Shown: in pieces, positions 45,701-60,600 of the stretch
How the letters are laid out: each line of letters opens with the position of its first letter
Position numbering within the stretch: position 1 is the stretch's first letter
From: Owenia fusiformis
Lineage: Eukaryota > Annelida > Polychaeta > Sabellida > Oweniidae
Length of the DNA: 62,015 bases
Direction: 5' to 3'
Assembly (NCBI GenBank): GCA_903813345.2
Contig: CAIIXF020000557.1
Span: 1-62,015, forward strand
Position numbers and translations under genes: made by a program
Notes under the pieces: generated by a model
Told to the model about the DNA's origin: nothing
Database searches by the model: none
Seen by the model: only the letters and a program-made list of their open reading frames with translations

Positions 45701-48700
45701 TGGTTCACTGTTTTTTTAATGCTCGGAAAACTGTCTTTCCGACCAGCTAGTTTTCCTCCGATTCTGACTTCTTAAGGAGGCTCGAGAGGCCGAAATAGCG
45801 GAAATGCAGATTTCGACCTAGATTTCGACCTTTGACCCAGATAAGGATTTGACCTAATTTCCGAGCAACTACGCCTAGCCCCCTAACAACGTGCATGAGT
45901 AGATTTATCCAAATATCTCTCGTTGATGAGAACGTGTGGTTAGAAAGATTTTTGCTTTTGCACATACAAAAGCAAAAATCATAATAGGATTTGGCCATAC
46001 GCGTATAGAGGGAAATGGCTCTAGGGACGCTTTGAGGGCCTATAATGGTCGATTAAAGGACAGGGAATCTAGGGAGGTAGTTGGGGAGAATGTCTGGCTC
46101 GTGCTTCGCGGATCCGTCGAGGTCAAAAAATAGTCCTTCAAAAAATAGGCCTTCCAGACGTCTATATAGAGCTTTCGACGTAGATTCGAGCAGCGTACGC
46201 GTCGTTCTACATTCCGCAATCGTTAGTTTGAGGAAGGGAATCGTTGTTTACGAAATGCTCTAGTCATCGTTCGGGCCTATTTTCTTTCAAATGTCTGTTG
46301 TTCGCAGAGATACGTATACCAAGTGTATTCGTGCCGTCTAGATATACGGCAACGGTGGCCCGTACGCGAACTTCAAACGCGTATATCTCGATAACTAATG
46401 GTCGGATTTCAATTTGGTTCACTGTTTTTTTAATGCTCGGAAAACTGTCTTTCCGACCAGCTAGTTTTCCTCCGATTCTGACTTCTTAAGGAGGCTCGAG
46501 AGGCCGAAATAGCGGAAATGCAGATTTCGACCTAGATTTCGACCTTTGACCCAGATAAGGATTTGACCTAATTTCCGAGCAACTACGCCTAGCCCCCTAA
46601 CAACGTGCATGAGTAGATTTATCCAAATATCTCTCGTTGATGAGAACGTGTGGTTAGAAAGATTTTTGCTTTTGCACATACAAAAGCAAAAATCATAATA
46701 GGATTTGGCCATACGCGTATAGAGGGAAATGGCTCTAGGGACGCTTTGAGGGCCTATAATGGTCGATTAAAGGACAGGGAATCTAGGGAGGTAGTTGGGG
46801 AGAATGTCTGGCTCGTGCTTCGCGGATCCGTCGAGGTCAAAAAATAGTCCTTCAAAAAATAGGCCTTCCAGACGTCTATATAGAGCTTTCGACGTAGATT
46901 CGAGCAGCGTACGCGTCGTTCTACATTCCGCAATCGTTAGTTTGAGGAAGGGAATCGTTGTTTACGAAATGCTCTAGTCATCGTTCGGGCCTATTTTCTT
47001 TCAAATGTCTGTTGTTCGCAGAGATACGTATACCAAGTGTATTCGTGCCGTCTAGATATACGGCAACGGTGGCCCGTACGCGAACTTCAAACGCGTATAT
47101 CTCGATAACTAATGGTCGGATTTCAATTTGGTTCACTGTTTTTTTAATGCTCGGAAAACTGTCTTTCCGACCAGCTAGTTTTCCTCCGATTCTGACTTCT
47201 TAAGGAGGCTCGAGAGGCCGAAATAGCGGAAATGCAGATTTCGACCTAGATTTCGACCTTTGACCCAGATAAGGATTTGACCTAATTTCCGAGCAACTAC
47301 GCCTAGCCCCCTAACAACGTGCATGAGTAGATTTATCCAAATATCTCTCGTTGATGAGAACGTGTGGTTAGAAAGATTTTTGCTTTTGCACATACAAAAG
47401 CAAAAATCATAATAGGATTTGGCCATACGCGTATAGAGGGAAATGGCTCTAGGGACGCTTTGAGGGCCTATAATGGTCGATTAAAGGACAGGGAATCTAG
47501 GGAGGTAGTTGGGGAGAATGTCTGGCTCGTGCTTCGCGGATCCGTCGAGGTCAAAAAATAGTCCTTCAAAAAATAGGCCTTCCAGACGTCTATATAGAGC
47601 TTTCGACGTAGATTCGAGCAGCGTACGCGTCGTTCTACATTCCGCAATCGTTAGTTTGAGGAAGGGAATCGTTGTTTACGAAATGCTCTAGTCATCGTTC
47701 GGGCCTATTTTCTTTCAAATGTCTGTTGTTCGCAGAGATACGTATACCAAGTGTATTCGTGCCGTCTAGATATACGGCAACGGTGGCCCGTACGCGAACT
47801 TCAAACGCGTATATCTCGATAACTAATGGTCGGATTTCAATTTGGTTCACTGTTTTTTAATGCTCGGAAAACTGTCTTTCCGACCAGCTAGTTTTCCTCC
47901 GATTCTGACTTCTTAAGGAGGCTCGAGAGGCCGAAATAGCGGAAATGCAGATTTCGACCTAGATTTCGACCTTTGACCCAGATAAGGATTTGACCTAATT
48001 TCCGAGCAACTACGCCTAGCCCCCTAACAACGTGCATGAGTAGATTTATCCAAATATCTCTCGTTGATGAGAACGTGTGGTTAGAAAGATTTTTGCTTTT
48101 GCACATACAAAAGCAAAAATCATAATAGGATTTGGCCATACGCGTATAGAGGGAAATGGCTCTAGGGACGCTTTGAGGGCCTATAATGGTCGATTAAAGG
48201 ACAGGGAATCTAGGGAGGTAGTTGGGGAGAATGTCTGGCTCGTGCTTCGCGGATCCGTCGAGGTCAAAAAATAGTCCTTCAAAAAATAGGCCTTCCAGAC
48301 GTCTATATAGAGCTTTCGACGTAGATTCGAGCAGCGTACGCGTCGTTCTACATTCCGCAATCGTTAGTTTGAGGAAGGGAATCGTTGTTTACGAAATGCT
48401 CTAGTCATCGTTCGGGCCTATTTTCTTTCAAATGTCTGTTGTTCGCAGAGATACGTATACCAAGTGTATTCGTGCCGTCTAGATATACGGCAACGGTGGC
48501 CCGTACGCGAACTTCAAACGCGTATATCTCGATAACTAATGGTCGGATTTCAATTTGGTTCACTGTTTTTTTAATGCTCGGAAAACTGTCTTTCCGACCA
48601 GCTAGTTTTCCTCCGATTCTGACTTCTTAAGGAGGCTCGAGAGGCCGAAATAGCGGAAATGCAGATTTCGACCTAGATTTCGACCTTTGACCCAGATAAG

Positions 48701-51700
48701 GATTTGACCTAATTTCCGAGCAACTACGCCTAGCCCCCTAACAACGTGCATGAGTAGATTTATCCAAATATCTCTCGTTGATGAGAACGTGTGGTTAGAA
48801 AGATTTTTGCTTTTGCACATACAAAAGCAAAAATCATAATAGGATTTGGCCATACGCGTATAGAGGGAAATGGCTCTAGGGACGCTTTGAGGGCCTATAA
48901 TGGTCGATTAAAGGACAGGGAATCTAGGGAGGTAGTTGGGGAGAATGTCTGGCTCGTGCTTCGCGGATCCGTCGAGGTCAAAAAATAGTCCTTCAAAAAA
49001 TAGGCCTTCCAGACGTCTATATAGAGCTTTCGACGTAGATTCGAGCAGCGTACGCGTCGTTCTACATTCCGCAATCGTTAGTTTGAGGAAGGGAATCGTT
49101 GTTTACGAAATGCTCTAGTCATCGTTCGGGCCTATTTTCTTTCAAATGTCTGTTGTTCGCAGAGATACGTATACCAAGTGTATTCGTGCCGTCTAGATAT
49201 ACGGCAACGGTGGCCCGTACGCGAACTTCAAACGCGTATATCTCGATAACTAATGGTCGGATTTCAATTTGGTTCACTGTTTTTTTAATGCTCGGAAAAC
49301 TGTCTTTCCGACCAGCTAGTTTTCCTCCGATTCTGACTTCTTAAGGAGGCTCGAGAGGCCGAAATAGCGGAAATGCAGATTTCGACCTAGATTTCGACCT
49401 TTGACCCAGATAAGGATTTGACCTAATTTCCGAGCAACTACGCCTAGCCCCCTAACAACGTGCATGAGTAGATTTATCCAAATATCTCTCGTTGATGAGA
49501 ACGTGTGGTTAGAAAGATTTTTGCTTTTGCACATACAAAAGCAAAAATCATAATAGGATTTGGCCATACGCGTATAGAGGGAAATGGCTCTAGGGACGCT
49601 TTGAGGGCCTATAATGGTCGATTAAAGGACAGGGAATCTAGGGAGGTAGTTGGGGAGAATGTCTGGCTCGTGCTTCGCGGATCCGTCGAGGTCAAAAAAT
49701 AGTCCTTCAAAAAATAGGCCTTCCAGACGTCTATATAGAGCTTTCGACGTAGATTCGAGCAGCGTACGCGTCGTTCTACATTCCGCAATCGTTAGTTTGA
49801 GGAAGGGAATCGTTGTTTACGAAATGCTCTAGTCATCGTTCGGGCCTATTTTCTTTCAAATGTCTGTTGTTCGCAGAGATACGTATACCAAGTGTATTCG
49901 TGCCGTCTAGATATACGGCAACGGTGGCCCGTACGCGAACTTCAAACGCGTATATCTCGATAACTAATGGTCGGATTTCAATTTGGTTCACTGTTTTTTT
50001 AATGCTCGGAAAACTGTCTTTCCGACCAGCTAGTTTTCCTCCGATTCTGACTTCTTAAGGAGGCTCGAGAGGCCGAAATAGCGGAAATGCAGATTTCGAC
50101 CTAGATTTCGACCTTTGACCCAGATAAGGATTTGACCTAATTTCCGAGCAACTACGCCTAGCCCCCTAACAACGTGCATGAGTAGATTTATCCAAATATC
50201 TCTCGTTGATGAGAACGTGTGGTTAGAAAGATTTTTGCTTTTGCACATACAAAAGCAAAAATCATAATAGGATTTGGCCATACGCGTATAGAGGGAAATG
50301 GCTCTAGGGACGCTTTGAGGGCCTATAATGGTCGATTAAAGGACAGGGAATCTAGGGAGGTAGTTGGGGAGAATGTCTGGCTCGTGCTTCGCGGATCCGT
50401 CGAGGTCAAAAAATAGTCCTTCAAAAAATAGGCCTTCCAGACGTCTATATAGAGCTTTCGACGTAGATTCGAGCAGCGTACGCGTCGTTCTACATTCCGC
50501 AATCGTTAGTTTGAGGAAGGGAATCGTTGTTTACGAAATGCTCTAGTCATCGTTCGGGCCTATTTTCTTTCAAATGTCTGTTGTTCGCAGAGATACGTAT
50601 ACCAAGTGTATTCGTGCCGTCTAGATATACGGCAACGGTGGCCCGTACGCGAACTTCAAACGCGTATATCTCGATAACTAATGGTCGGATTTCAATTTGG
50701 TTCACTGTTTTTTTAATGCTCGGAAAACTGTCTTTCCGACCAGCTAGTTTTCCTCCGATTCTGACTTCTTAAGGAGGCTCGAGAGGCCGAAATAGCGGAA
50801 ATGCAGATTTCGACCTAGATTTCGACCTTTGACCCAGATAAGGATTTGACCTAATTTCCGAGCAACTACGCCTAGCCCCCTAACAACGTGCATGAGTAGA
50901 TTTATCCAAATATCTCTCGTTGATGAGAACGTGTGGTTAGAAAGATTTTGCTTTTGCACATACAAAAGCAAAAATCATAATAGGATTTGGCCATACGCGT
51001 ATAGAGGGAAATGGCTCTAGGGACGCTTTGAGGGCCTATAATGGTCGATTAAAGGACAGGGAATCTAGGGAGGTAGTTGGGGAGAATGTCTGGCTCGTGC
51101 TTCGCGGATCCGTCGAGGTCAAAAAATAGTCCTTCAAAAAATAGGCCTTCCAGACGTCTATATAGAGCTTTCGACGTAGATTCGAGCAGCGTACGCGTCG
51201 TTCTACATTCCGCAATCGTTAGTTTGAGGAAGGGAATCGTTGTTTACGAAATGCTCTAGTCATCGTTCGGGCCTATTTTCTTTCAAATGTCTGTTGTTCG
51301 CAGAGATACGTATACCAAGTGTATTCGTGCCGTCTAGATATACGGCAACGGTGGCCCGTACGCGAACTTCAAACGCGTATATCTCGATAACTAATGGTCG
51401 GATTTCAATTTGGTTCACTGTTTTTTAATGCTCGGAAAACTGTCTTTCCGACCAGCTAGTTTTCCTCCGATTCTGACTTCTTAAGGAGGCTCGAGAGGCC
51501 GAAATAGCGGAAATGCAGATTTCGACCTAGATTTCGACCTTTGACCCAGATAAGGATTTGACCTAATTTCCGAGCAACTACGCCTAGCCCCCTAACAACG
51601 TGCATGAGTAGATTTATCCAAATATCTCTCGTTGATGAGAACGTGTGGTTAGAAAGATTTTTGCTTTTGCACATACAAAAGCAAAAATCATAATAGGATT

Positions 51701-54699
51701 TGGCCATACGCGTATAGAGGGAAATGGCTCTAGGGACGCTTTGAGGGCCTATAATGGTCGATTAAAGGACAGGGAATCTAGGGAGGTAGTTGGGGAGAAT
51801 GTCTGGCTCGTGCTTCGCGGATCCGTCGAGGTCAAAAAATAGTCCTTCAAAAAATAGGCCTTCCAGACGTCTATATAGAGCTTTCGACGTAGATTCGAGC
51901 AGCGTACGCGTCGTTCTACATTCCGCAATCGTTAGTTTGAGGAAGGGAATCGTTGTTTACGAAATGCTCTAGTCATCGTTCGGGCCTATTTTCTTTCAAA
52001 TGTCTGTTGTTCGCAGAGATACGTATACCAAGTGTATTCGTGCCGTCTAGATATACGGCAACGGTGGCCCGTACGCGAACTTCAAACGCGTATATCTCGA
52101 TAACTAATGGTCGGATTTCAATTTGGTTCACTGTTTTTTTAATGCTCGGAAAACTGTCTTTCCGACCAGCTAGTTTTCCTCCGATTCTGACTTCTTAAGG
52201 AGGCTCGAGAGGCCGAAATAGCGGAAATGCAGATTTCGACCTAGATTTCGACCTTTGACCCAGATAAGGATTTGACCTAATTTCCGAGCAACTACGCCTA
52301 GCCCCCTAACAACGTGCATGAGTAGATTTATCCAAATATCTCTCGTTGATGAGAACGTGTGGTTAGAAAGATTTTTGCTTTTGCACATACAAAAGCAAAA
52401 ATCATAATAGGATTTGGCCATACGCGTATAGAGGGAAATGGCTCTAGGGACGCTTTGAGGGCCTATAATGGTCGATTAAAGGACAGGGAATCTAGGGAGG
52501 TAGTTGGGGAGAATGTCTGGCTCGTGCTTCGCGGATCCGTCGAGGTCAAAAAATAGTCCTTCAAAAAATAGGCCTTCCAGACGTCTATATAGAGCTTTCG
52601 ACGTAGATTCGAGCAGCGTACGCGTCGTTCTACATTCCGCAATCGTTAGTTTGAGGAAGGGAATCGTTGTTTACGAAATGCTCTAGTCATCGTTCGGGCC
52701 TATTTTCTTTCAAATGTCTGTTGTTCGCAGAGATACGTATACCAAGTGTATTCGTGCCGTCTAGATATACGGCAACGGTGGCCCGTACGCGAACTTCAAA
52801 CGCGTATATCTCGATAACTAATGGTCGGATTTCAATTTGGTTCACTGTTTTTTTAATGCTCGGAAAACTGTCTTTCCGACCAGCTAGTTTTCCTCCGATT
52901 CTGACTTCTTAAGGAGGCTCGAGAGGCCGAAATAGCGGAAATGCAGATTTCGACCTAGATTTCGACCTTTGACCCAGATAAGGATTTGACCTAATTTCCG
53001 AGCAACTACGCCTAGCCCCCTAACAACGTGCATGAGTAGATTTATCCAAATATCTCTCGTTGATGAGAACGTGTGGTTAGAAAGATTTTTGCTTTTGCAC
53101 ATACAAAAGCAAAAATCATAATAGGATTTGGCCATACGCGTATAGAGGGAAATGGCTCTAGGGACGCTTTGAGGGCCTATAATGGTCGATTAAAGGACAG
53201 GGAATCTAGGGAGGTAGTTGGGGAGAATGTCTGGCTCGTGCTTCGCGGATCCGTCGAGGTCAAAAAATAGTCCTTCAAAAAATAGGCCTTCCAGACGTCT
53301 ATATAGAGCTTTCGACGTAGATTCGAGCAGCGTACGCGTCGTTCTACATTCCGCAATCGTTAGTTTGAGGAAGGGAATCGTTGTTTACGAAATGCTCTAG
53401 TCATCGTTCGGGCCTATTTTCTTTCAAATGTCTGTTGTTCGCAGAGATACGTATACCAAGTGTATTCGTGCCGTCTAGATATACGGCAACGGTGGCCCGT
53501 ACGCGAACTTCAAACGCGTATATCTCGATAACTAATGGTCGGATTTCAATTTGGTTCACTGTTTTTTTAATGCTCGGAAAACTGTCTTTCCGACCAGCTA
53601 GTTTTCCTCCGATTCTGACTTCTTAAGGAGGCTCGAGAGGCCGAAATAGCGGAAATGCAGATTTCGACCTAGATTTCGACCTTTGACCCAGATAAGGATT
53701 TGACCTAATTTCCGAGCAACTACGCCTAGCCCCCTAACAACGTGCATGAGTAGATTTATCCAAATATCTCTCGTTGATGAGAACGTGTGGTTAGAAAGAT
53801 TTTTGCTTTTGCACATACAAAAGCAAAAATCATAATAGGATTTGGCCATACGCGTATAGAGGGAAATGGCTCTAGGGACGCTTTGAGGGCCTATAATGGT
53901 CGATTAAAGGACAGGGAATCTAGGGAGGTAGTTGGGGAGAATGTCTGGCTCGTGCTTCGCGGATCCGTCGAGGTCAAAAAATAGTCCTTCAAAAAATAGG
54001 CCTTCCAGACGTCTATATAGAGCTTTCGACGTAGATTCGAGCAGCGTACGCGTCGTTCTACATTCCGCAATCGTTAGTTTGAGGAAGGGAATCGTTGTTT
54101 ACGAAATGCTCTAGTCATCGTTCGGGCCTATTTTCTTTCAAATGTCTGTTGTTCGCAGAGATACGTATACCAAGTGTATTCGTGCCGTCTAGATATACGG
54201 CAACGGTGGCCCGTACGCGAACTTCAAACGCGTATATCTCGATAACTAATGGTCGGATTTCAATTTGGTTCACTGTTTTTTAATGCTCGGAAAACTGTCT
54301 TTCCGACCAGCTAGTTTTCCTCCGATTCTGACTTCTTAAGGAGGCTCGAGAGGCCGAAATAGCGGAAATGCAGATTTCGACCTAGATTTCGACCTTTGAC
54401 CCAGATAAGGATTTGACCTAATTTCCGAGCAACTACGCCTAGCCCCCTAACAACGTGCATGAGTAGATTTATCCAAATATCTCTCGTTGATGAGAACGTG
54501 TGGTTAGAAAGATTTTTGCTTTTGCACATACAAAAGCAAAAATCATAATAGGATTTGGCCATACGCGTATAGAGGGAAATGGCTCTAGGGACGCTTTGAG
54601 GGCCTATAATGGTCGATTAAAGGACAGGGAATCTAGGGAGGTAGTTGGGGAGAATGTCTGGCTCGTGCTTCGCGGATCCGTCGAGGTCAAAAAATAGTC

Positions 54700-57600
54700 C
54701 TTCAAAAATAGGCCTTCCAGACGTCTATATAGAGCTTTCGACGTAGATTCGAGCAGCGTACGCGTCGTTCTACATTCCGCAATCGTTAGTTTGAGGAAGG
54801 GAATCGTTGTTTACGAAATGCTCTAGTCATCGTTCGGGCTATTTTCTTTCAAATGTCTGTTGTTCGCAGAGATACGTATACCAAGTGTATTCGTGCCGTC
54901 TAGATATACGGCAACGGTGGCCCGTACGCGAACTTCAAACGCGTATATCTCGATAACTAATGGTCGGATTTCAATTTGGTTCACTGTTTTTTTAATGCTC
55001 GGAAAACTGTCTTTCCGACCAGCTAGTTTTCCTCCGATTCTGACTTCTTAAGGAGGCTCGAGAGGCCGAAATAGCGGAAATGCAGATTTCGACCTAGATT
55101 TCGACCTTTGACCCAGATAAGGATTTGACCTAATTTCCGAGCAACTACGCCTAGCCCCCTAACAACGTGCATGAGTAGATTTATCCAAATATCTCTCGTT
55201 GATGAGAACGTGTGGTTAGAAAGATTTTTGCTTTTGCACATACAAAAGCAAAAATCATAATAGGATTTGGCCATACGCGTATAGAGGGAAATGGCTCTAG
55301 GGACGCTTTGAGGGCCTATAATGGTCGATTAAAGGACAGGGAATCTAGGGAGGTAGTTGGGGAGAATGTCTGGCTCGTGCTTCGCGGATCCGTCGAGGTC
55401 AAAAAATAGTCCTTCAAAAATAGGCCTTCCAGACGTCTATATAGAGCTTTCGACGTAGATTCGAGCAGCGTACGCGTCGTTCTACATTCCGCAATCGTTA
55501 GTTTGAGGAAGGGAATCGTTGTTTACGAAATGCTCTAGTCATCGTTCGGGCCTATTTTCTTCAAATGTCTGTTGTTCGCAGAGATACGTATACCAAGTGT
55601 ATTCGTGCCGTCTAGATATACGGCAACGGTGGCCCGTACGCGAACTTCAAACGCGTATATCTCGATAACTAATGGTCGGATTTCAATTTGGTTCACTGTT
55701 TTTTTAATGCTCGGAAAACTGTCTTTCCGACCAGCTAGTTTTCCTCCGATTCTGACTTCTTAAGGAGGCTCGAGAGGCCGAAATAGCGGAAATGCAGATT
55801 TCGACCTAGATTTCGACCTTTGACCCAGATAAGGATTTGACCTAATTTCCGAGCAACTACGCCTAGCCCCCTAACAACGTGCATGAGTAGATTTATCCAA
55901 ATATCTCTCGTTGATGAGAACGTGTGGTTAGAAAGATTTTTGCTTTTGCACATACAAAAGCAAAAAATCATAATAGGATTTGGCCATACGCGTATAGAGG
56001 GAAATGGCTCTAGGGAACGCTTTGAGGGCCTATAATGGTCGATAAAGGACAGGGAATCTAGGGAGGTAGTTGGGGAGAATGTCTGGCTCGTGCTTCGCGG
56101 ATCCGTCGAGGTCAAAAAATAGTCCTTCAAAAAATAGGCCTTCCAGACGTCTATATAGAGCTTTCGACGTAGATTCGAGCAGCGTACGCGTCGTTCTACA
56201 TTCCGCAATCGTTAGTTTGAGGAAGGGAATCGTTGTTTACGAAATGCTCTAGTCATCGTTCGGGCCTATTTTCTTTCAAATGTCTGTTGTTCGCAGAGAT
56301 ACGTATACCAAGTGTATTCGTGCCGTCTAGATATACGGCAACGGTGGCCCGTACGCGAACTTCAAACGCGTATATCTCGATAACTAATGGTCGGATTTCA
56401 ATTTGGTTCACTGTTTTTTTAATGCTCGGAAAACTGTCTTTCCGACCAGCTAGTTTTCCTCCGATTCTGACTTCTTAAGGAGGCTCGAGAGGCCGAAATA
56501 GCGGAAAATGCAGATTTCGACCTAGATTTCGACCTTTGACCCAGATAAGGATTTGACCTAATTTCCGAGCAACTACGCCTAGCCCCCTAACAACGTGCAT
56601 GAGTAGATTTATCCAAAATATCTCTCGTTGTGAGAACGTGTGGTTAGAAAGATTTTTGCTTTTGCACATACAAAAGCAAAATCATAATAGGATTTGGCCA
56701 TACGCGTATAGAGGGAAATGGCTCTAGGGACGCTTTGAGGGCCTATAATGGTCGATTAAAGGACAGGGAATCTAGGGAGGTAGTTGGGGAGAATGTCTGG
56801 CTCGTGCTTCGCGGATCCGTCGAGGTCAAAAATAGTCCTTCAAAAAATAGGCCTTCCAGACGTCTATATAGAGCTTTCGACGTAGATTCGAGCAGCGTAC
56901 GCGTCGTCTACATTCCGCAATCGTTAGTTTGAGGAGGGAATCGTTGTTTACGAAATGCTCTAGTCATCGTTCGGGCCTATTTTCTTTCAAATGTCTGTTG
57001 TTCGCAGAGATACGTATACCAAGTGTAATTCGTGCCGTCTAGATATCGGCAACGGTGGCCCGTACGCGAACTCAAACGCGTATATCTCGATAACTAATGG
57101 TCGGATTTCAATTTGGTTCACTGTTTTTTTAATGCTCGGAAACTGTCTTTCCGACCAGCTAGTTTTCCTCCGATTCTGACTTCTTAAGGAGGCTCGAGAG
57201 GCCGAAATAGCGGAAATGCAGATTTCGACTAGATTTCGACCTTTGACCCAGATAAGGATTTGACCTAATTTCCGAGCAACTACGCCTAGCCCCCTAACAA
57301 CGTGCATGAGTAGATTTATCCAAATATCTCTCGTTGATGAGAACGTGTGGTTAGAAAGATTTTTGCTTTTGCACATACAAAAGCAAAAATCATAATAGGA
57401 TTTGGCCATACGCGTATAGAGGGAAATGGCTCTAGGGACGCTTTGAGGGCCTATAATGGTCGATTAAAGGACAGGGAATCTAGGGAGGTAGTTGGGGAGA
57501 ATGTCTGGCTCGTGCTTCGCGGATCCGTCGAGGTCAAAAAATAGTCCTTCAAAAAATAGGCCTTCCAGACGTCTATATAGAGCTTTCGACGTAGATTCGA

Positions 57601-60600
57601 GCAGCGTACGCGTCGTTCTACATTCCGCAATCGTTAGTTTGAGGAAGGGAATCGTTGTTACGAAATGCTCTAGTCATCGTTCGGGCCTATTTTCTTTCAA
57701 ATGTCTGTTGTTCGCAGAGATACGTATACCAAGTGTATTCGTGCCGTCTAGATATACGGCAACGGTGGCCCGTACGCGAACTTCAAACGCGTATATCTCG
57801 ATAACTAATGGTCGGATTTCAATTTGGTTCACTGTTTTTTTAATGCTCGGAAAACTGTCTTTCCGACCAGCTAGTTTTCCTCCGATTCTGACTTCTTAAG
57901 GAGGCTCGAGAGGCCGAAATAGCGGAAATGCAGATTTCGACCTAGATTTCGACCTTTGACCCAGATAAGGATTTGACCTAATTTCCGAGCAACTACGCCT
58001 AGCCCCCTAACAACGTGCATGAGTAGATTTATCCAAATATCTCTCGTTGATGAGAACGTGTGGTTAGAAGATTTTTGCTTTGCACATACAAAAGCAAAAA
58101 TCATAATAGGATTTGGCCATACGCGTATAGAGGGAAATGGCTCTAGGGACGCTTTGAGGGCCTATAATGGTCGATTAAAGGACAGGGAATCTAGGGAGGT
58201 AGTTGGGGAGAATGTCTGGCTCGTGCTTCGCGGATCCGTCGAGGTCAAAAAATAGTCCTTCAAAAATAGGCCTTCCAGGACGTCTATATAGAGCTTTCGA
58301 CGTAGATTCGAGCAGCGTACGCGTCGTTCTACATTCCGCAATCGTTAGTTTGAGGAAGGGAATCGTTGTTTACGAAATGCTCTAGTCATCGTTCGGGCCT
58401 ATTTTTCTTTCAAATGTCTGTTGTTCGCCAGAGATACGTATACCAAGTGTATTCGTGCCGTCTAGATATACGGCAACGGTGGCCCGTACGCGAACTTCAA
58501 ACGCGTATATCTCGATAACTAATGGTCGGATTTCAATTTGGTTCACTGTTTTTTAATGCTCGGAAAACTGTCTTTCCGACCAGCTAGTTTTCCTCCGATT
58601 CTGACTTCTTAAGGAGGCTCGAGAGGCCGAAATAGCGGAAATGCAGATGTTCGACCTAGATTTCGACCTTTGACCCAGATAAGGATTTGACCTAATTTCC
58701 GAGCAACTACGCCTAGCCCCCTAACAACGTGCATGAGTAGATTTATCCAAATATCTCTCGTTGATGAGAACGTGTGGTTAGAAAGATTTTGCTTTGGCAC
58801 ATACAAAAGCAAAAATCATAATAGGATTTGGCCATACGCGTATAGAGGGAAATGGCTCTAGGGACGCTTTGAGGGCCTATAATGGTCGATTAAAGGACAG
58901 GAATCTAGGGAGGTAGTTGGGGAGAATGTCTGGCTCGTGCTTCGCGGATCCGTCGAGGTCAAAAAATAGTCCTTCAAAAATAGGCCTTCCGACGTCTATA
59001 TAGAGCTTTCGACGTAGATTCGAGCAGCGTACGCGTCGTTCTACATTCCGCAATCGTTAGTTTGAGGAAGGGAATCGTTGTTTACGAAATGCTCTAGTCA
59101 TCGTTCGGGCCTATTTTCTTTCAAATGTCTGTTGTTCGCAGAGATACGTATACCAAGTGTATTCGTTGCCGTCTAGATATACGGCAACGGTGGCCCGTAC
59201 GCGAACTTCAAACGCGTATATCTCGATAACTAATGGTCGGATTTCAATTTGGTTTCACTTGTTTTTTTAATGCTCGGAAAACTGTCTTTCCGACCAGCTA
59301 GTTTTCCTCCGATTCTGACTTCTTAAGGAGGCTCGAGAGGCCGAAATAGCGGAAATGCAGATTTCGACCTAGATTTCGACCTTTGACCCAGATAAGGATT
59401 TGACCTAATTTCCGAGCAACTACGCCTAGGCCCCTAACAACGTGCATGAGTAGATTTATCCAAATATCTCTCGTTGATGAGAACGTGTGGTTAGAAAGAT
59501 TTTTGCTGTTGCACATACAAAGCAAAAATCATAATAGGATTTGGCATACGCGTATAGAGGGAAATGGCTCTAGGGACGCTTTGAGGGCCTATAATGGTCG
59601 ATTAAAGGACAGGGAATCTAGGGAGGTAGTTGGGGAGAATGTCTGGCTCGTGCTTCGCGGATCCGTCGAGGTCAAAAAATAGTCCTTCAAAAAATAGGCC
59701 TTCCAGACGTCTATATAGAGCTTTCGACGTAGATTCGAGCAGCGTACGCGTCGTTCTACATTCCGCAATCGTTAGTTTGAGGAAGGGAATCGTTGTTTAC
59801 GAAATGCTCTAGTCATCGTTCGGGCCTATTTTCTTTCAAATGTCTGTTGTTCGCAGAGATACGTATACCAAGTGTATTCGTGCCGTCTAGATATACGGCA
59901 ACGGTGGCCCGTACGCGAACTTCAAACGCGTATATCTCGATAACTAATGGTCGGATTTCAATTTGGTTCACTGTTTTTTTAATGCTCGGAAAACTGTCTT
60001 TCCGACCAGCTAGTTTTCCTCCGATTCTGACTTCTTAAGGAGGCTCGAGAGGCCGAAATAGCGGAAATGCAGATTTCGACCTAGATTTCGACCTTTGACC
60101 CAGATAAGGATTTGACCTAATTTCCGAGCACTACGCCTAGCCCCCTAACAACGTGCATGAGTAGATTTATCCAAATATCTCTCGTTGATGAGAACGTGTG
60201 GTTAGAAAGATTTTGCTTTTGCACATACAAAAGCAAAAATCATAATAGGATTTGGCCATACGCGTATAGAGGGAAATGGCTCTAGGGACGCTTTGAGGGC
60301 CTATAATGGTCGATTAAAGGACAGGGAATCTAGGGAGGTAGTTGGGGAGAATGTCTGGCTCGTGCTTCGCGGATCCGTCGAGGTCAAAAAAATAGTCCTT
60401 CAAAAAATAGGCCTTCCAAGACGTCTATATAGAGCTTTCGACGTAGATTCGAGCAGCGTACGCGTCGTTCTACATTCCGCAATCGTTAGTTTGAGGAAGG
60501 GAATCGTTGTTTACGAAATGCTCTAGTCATCGTTCGGGCCTATTTCTTTCAAATGTCTGTTGTTCGCAGAGATACGTATACCAAGTGTATTCGTGCCGTC

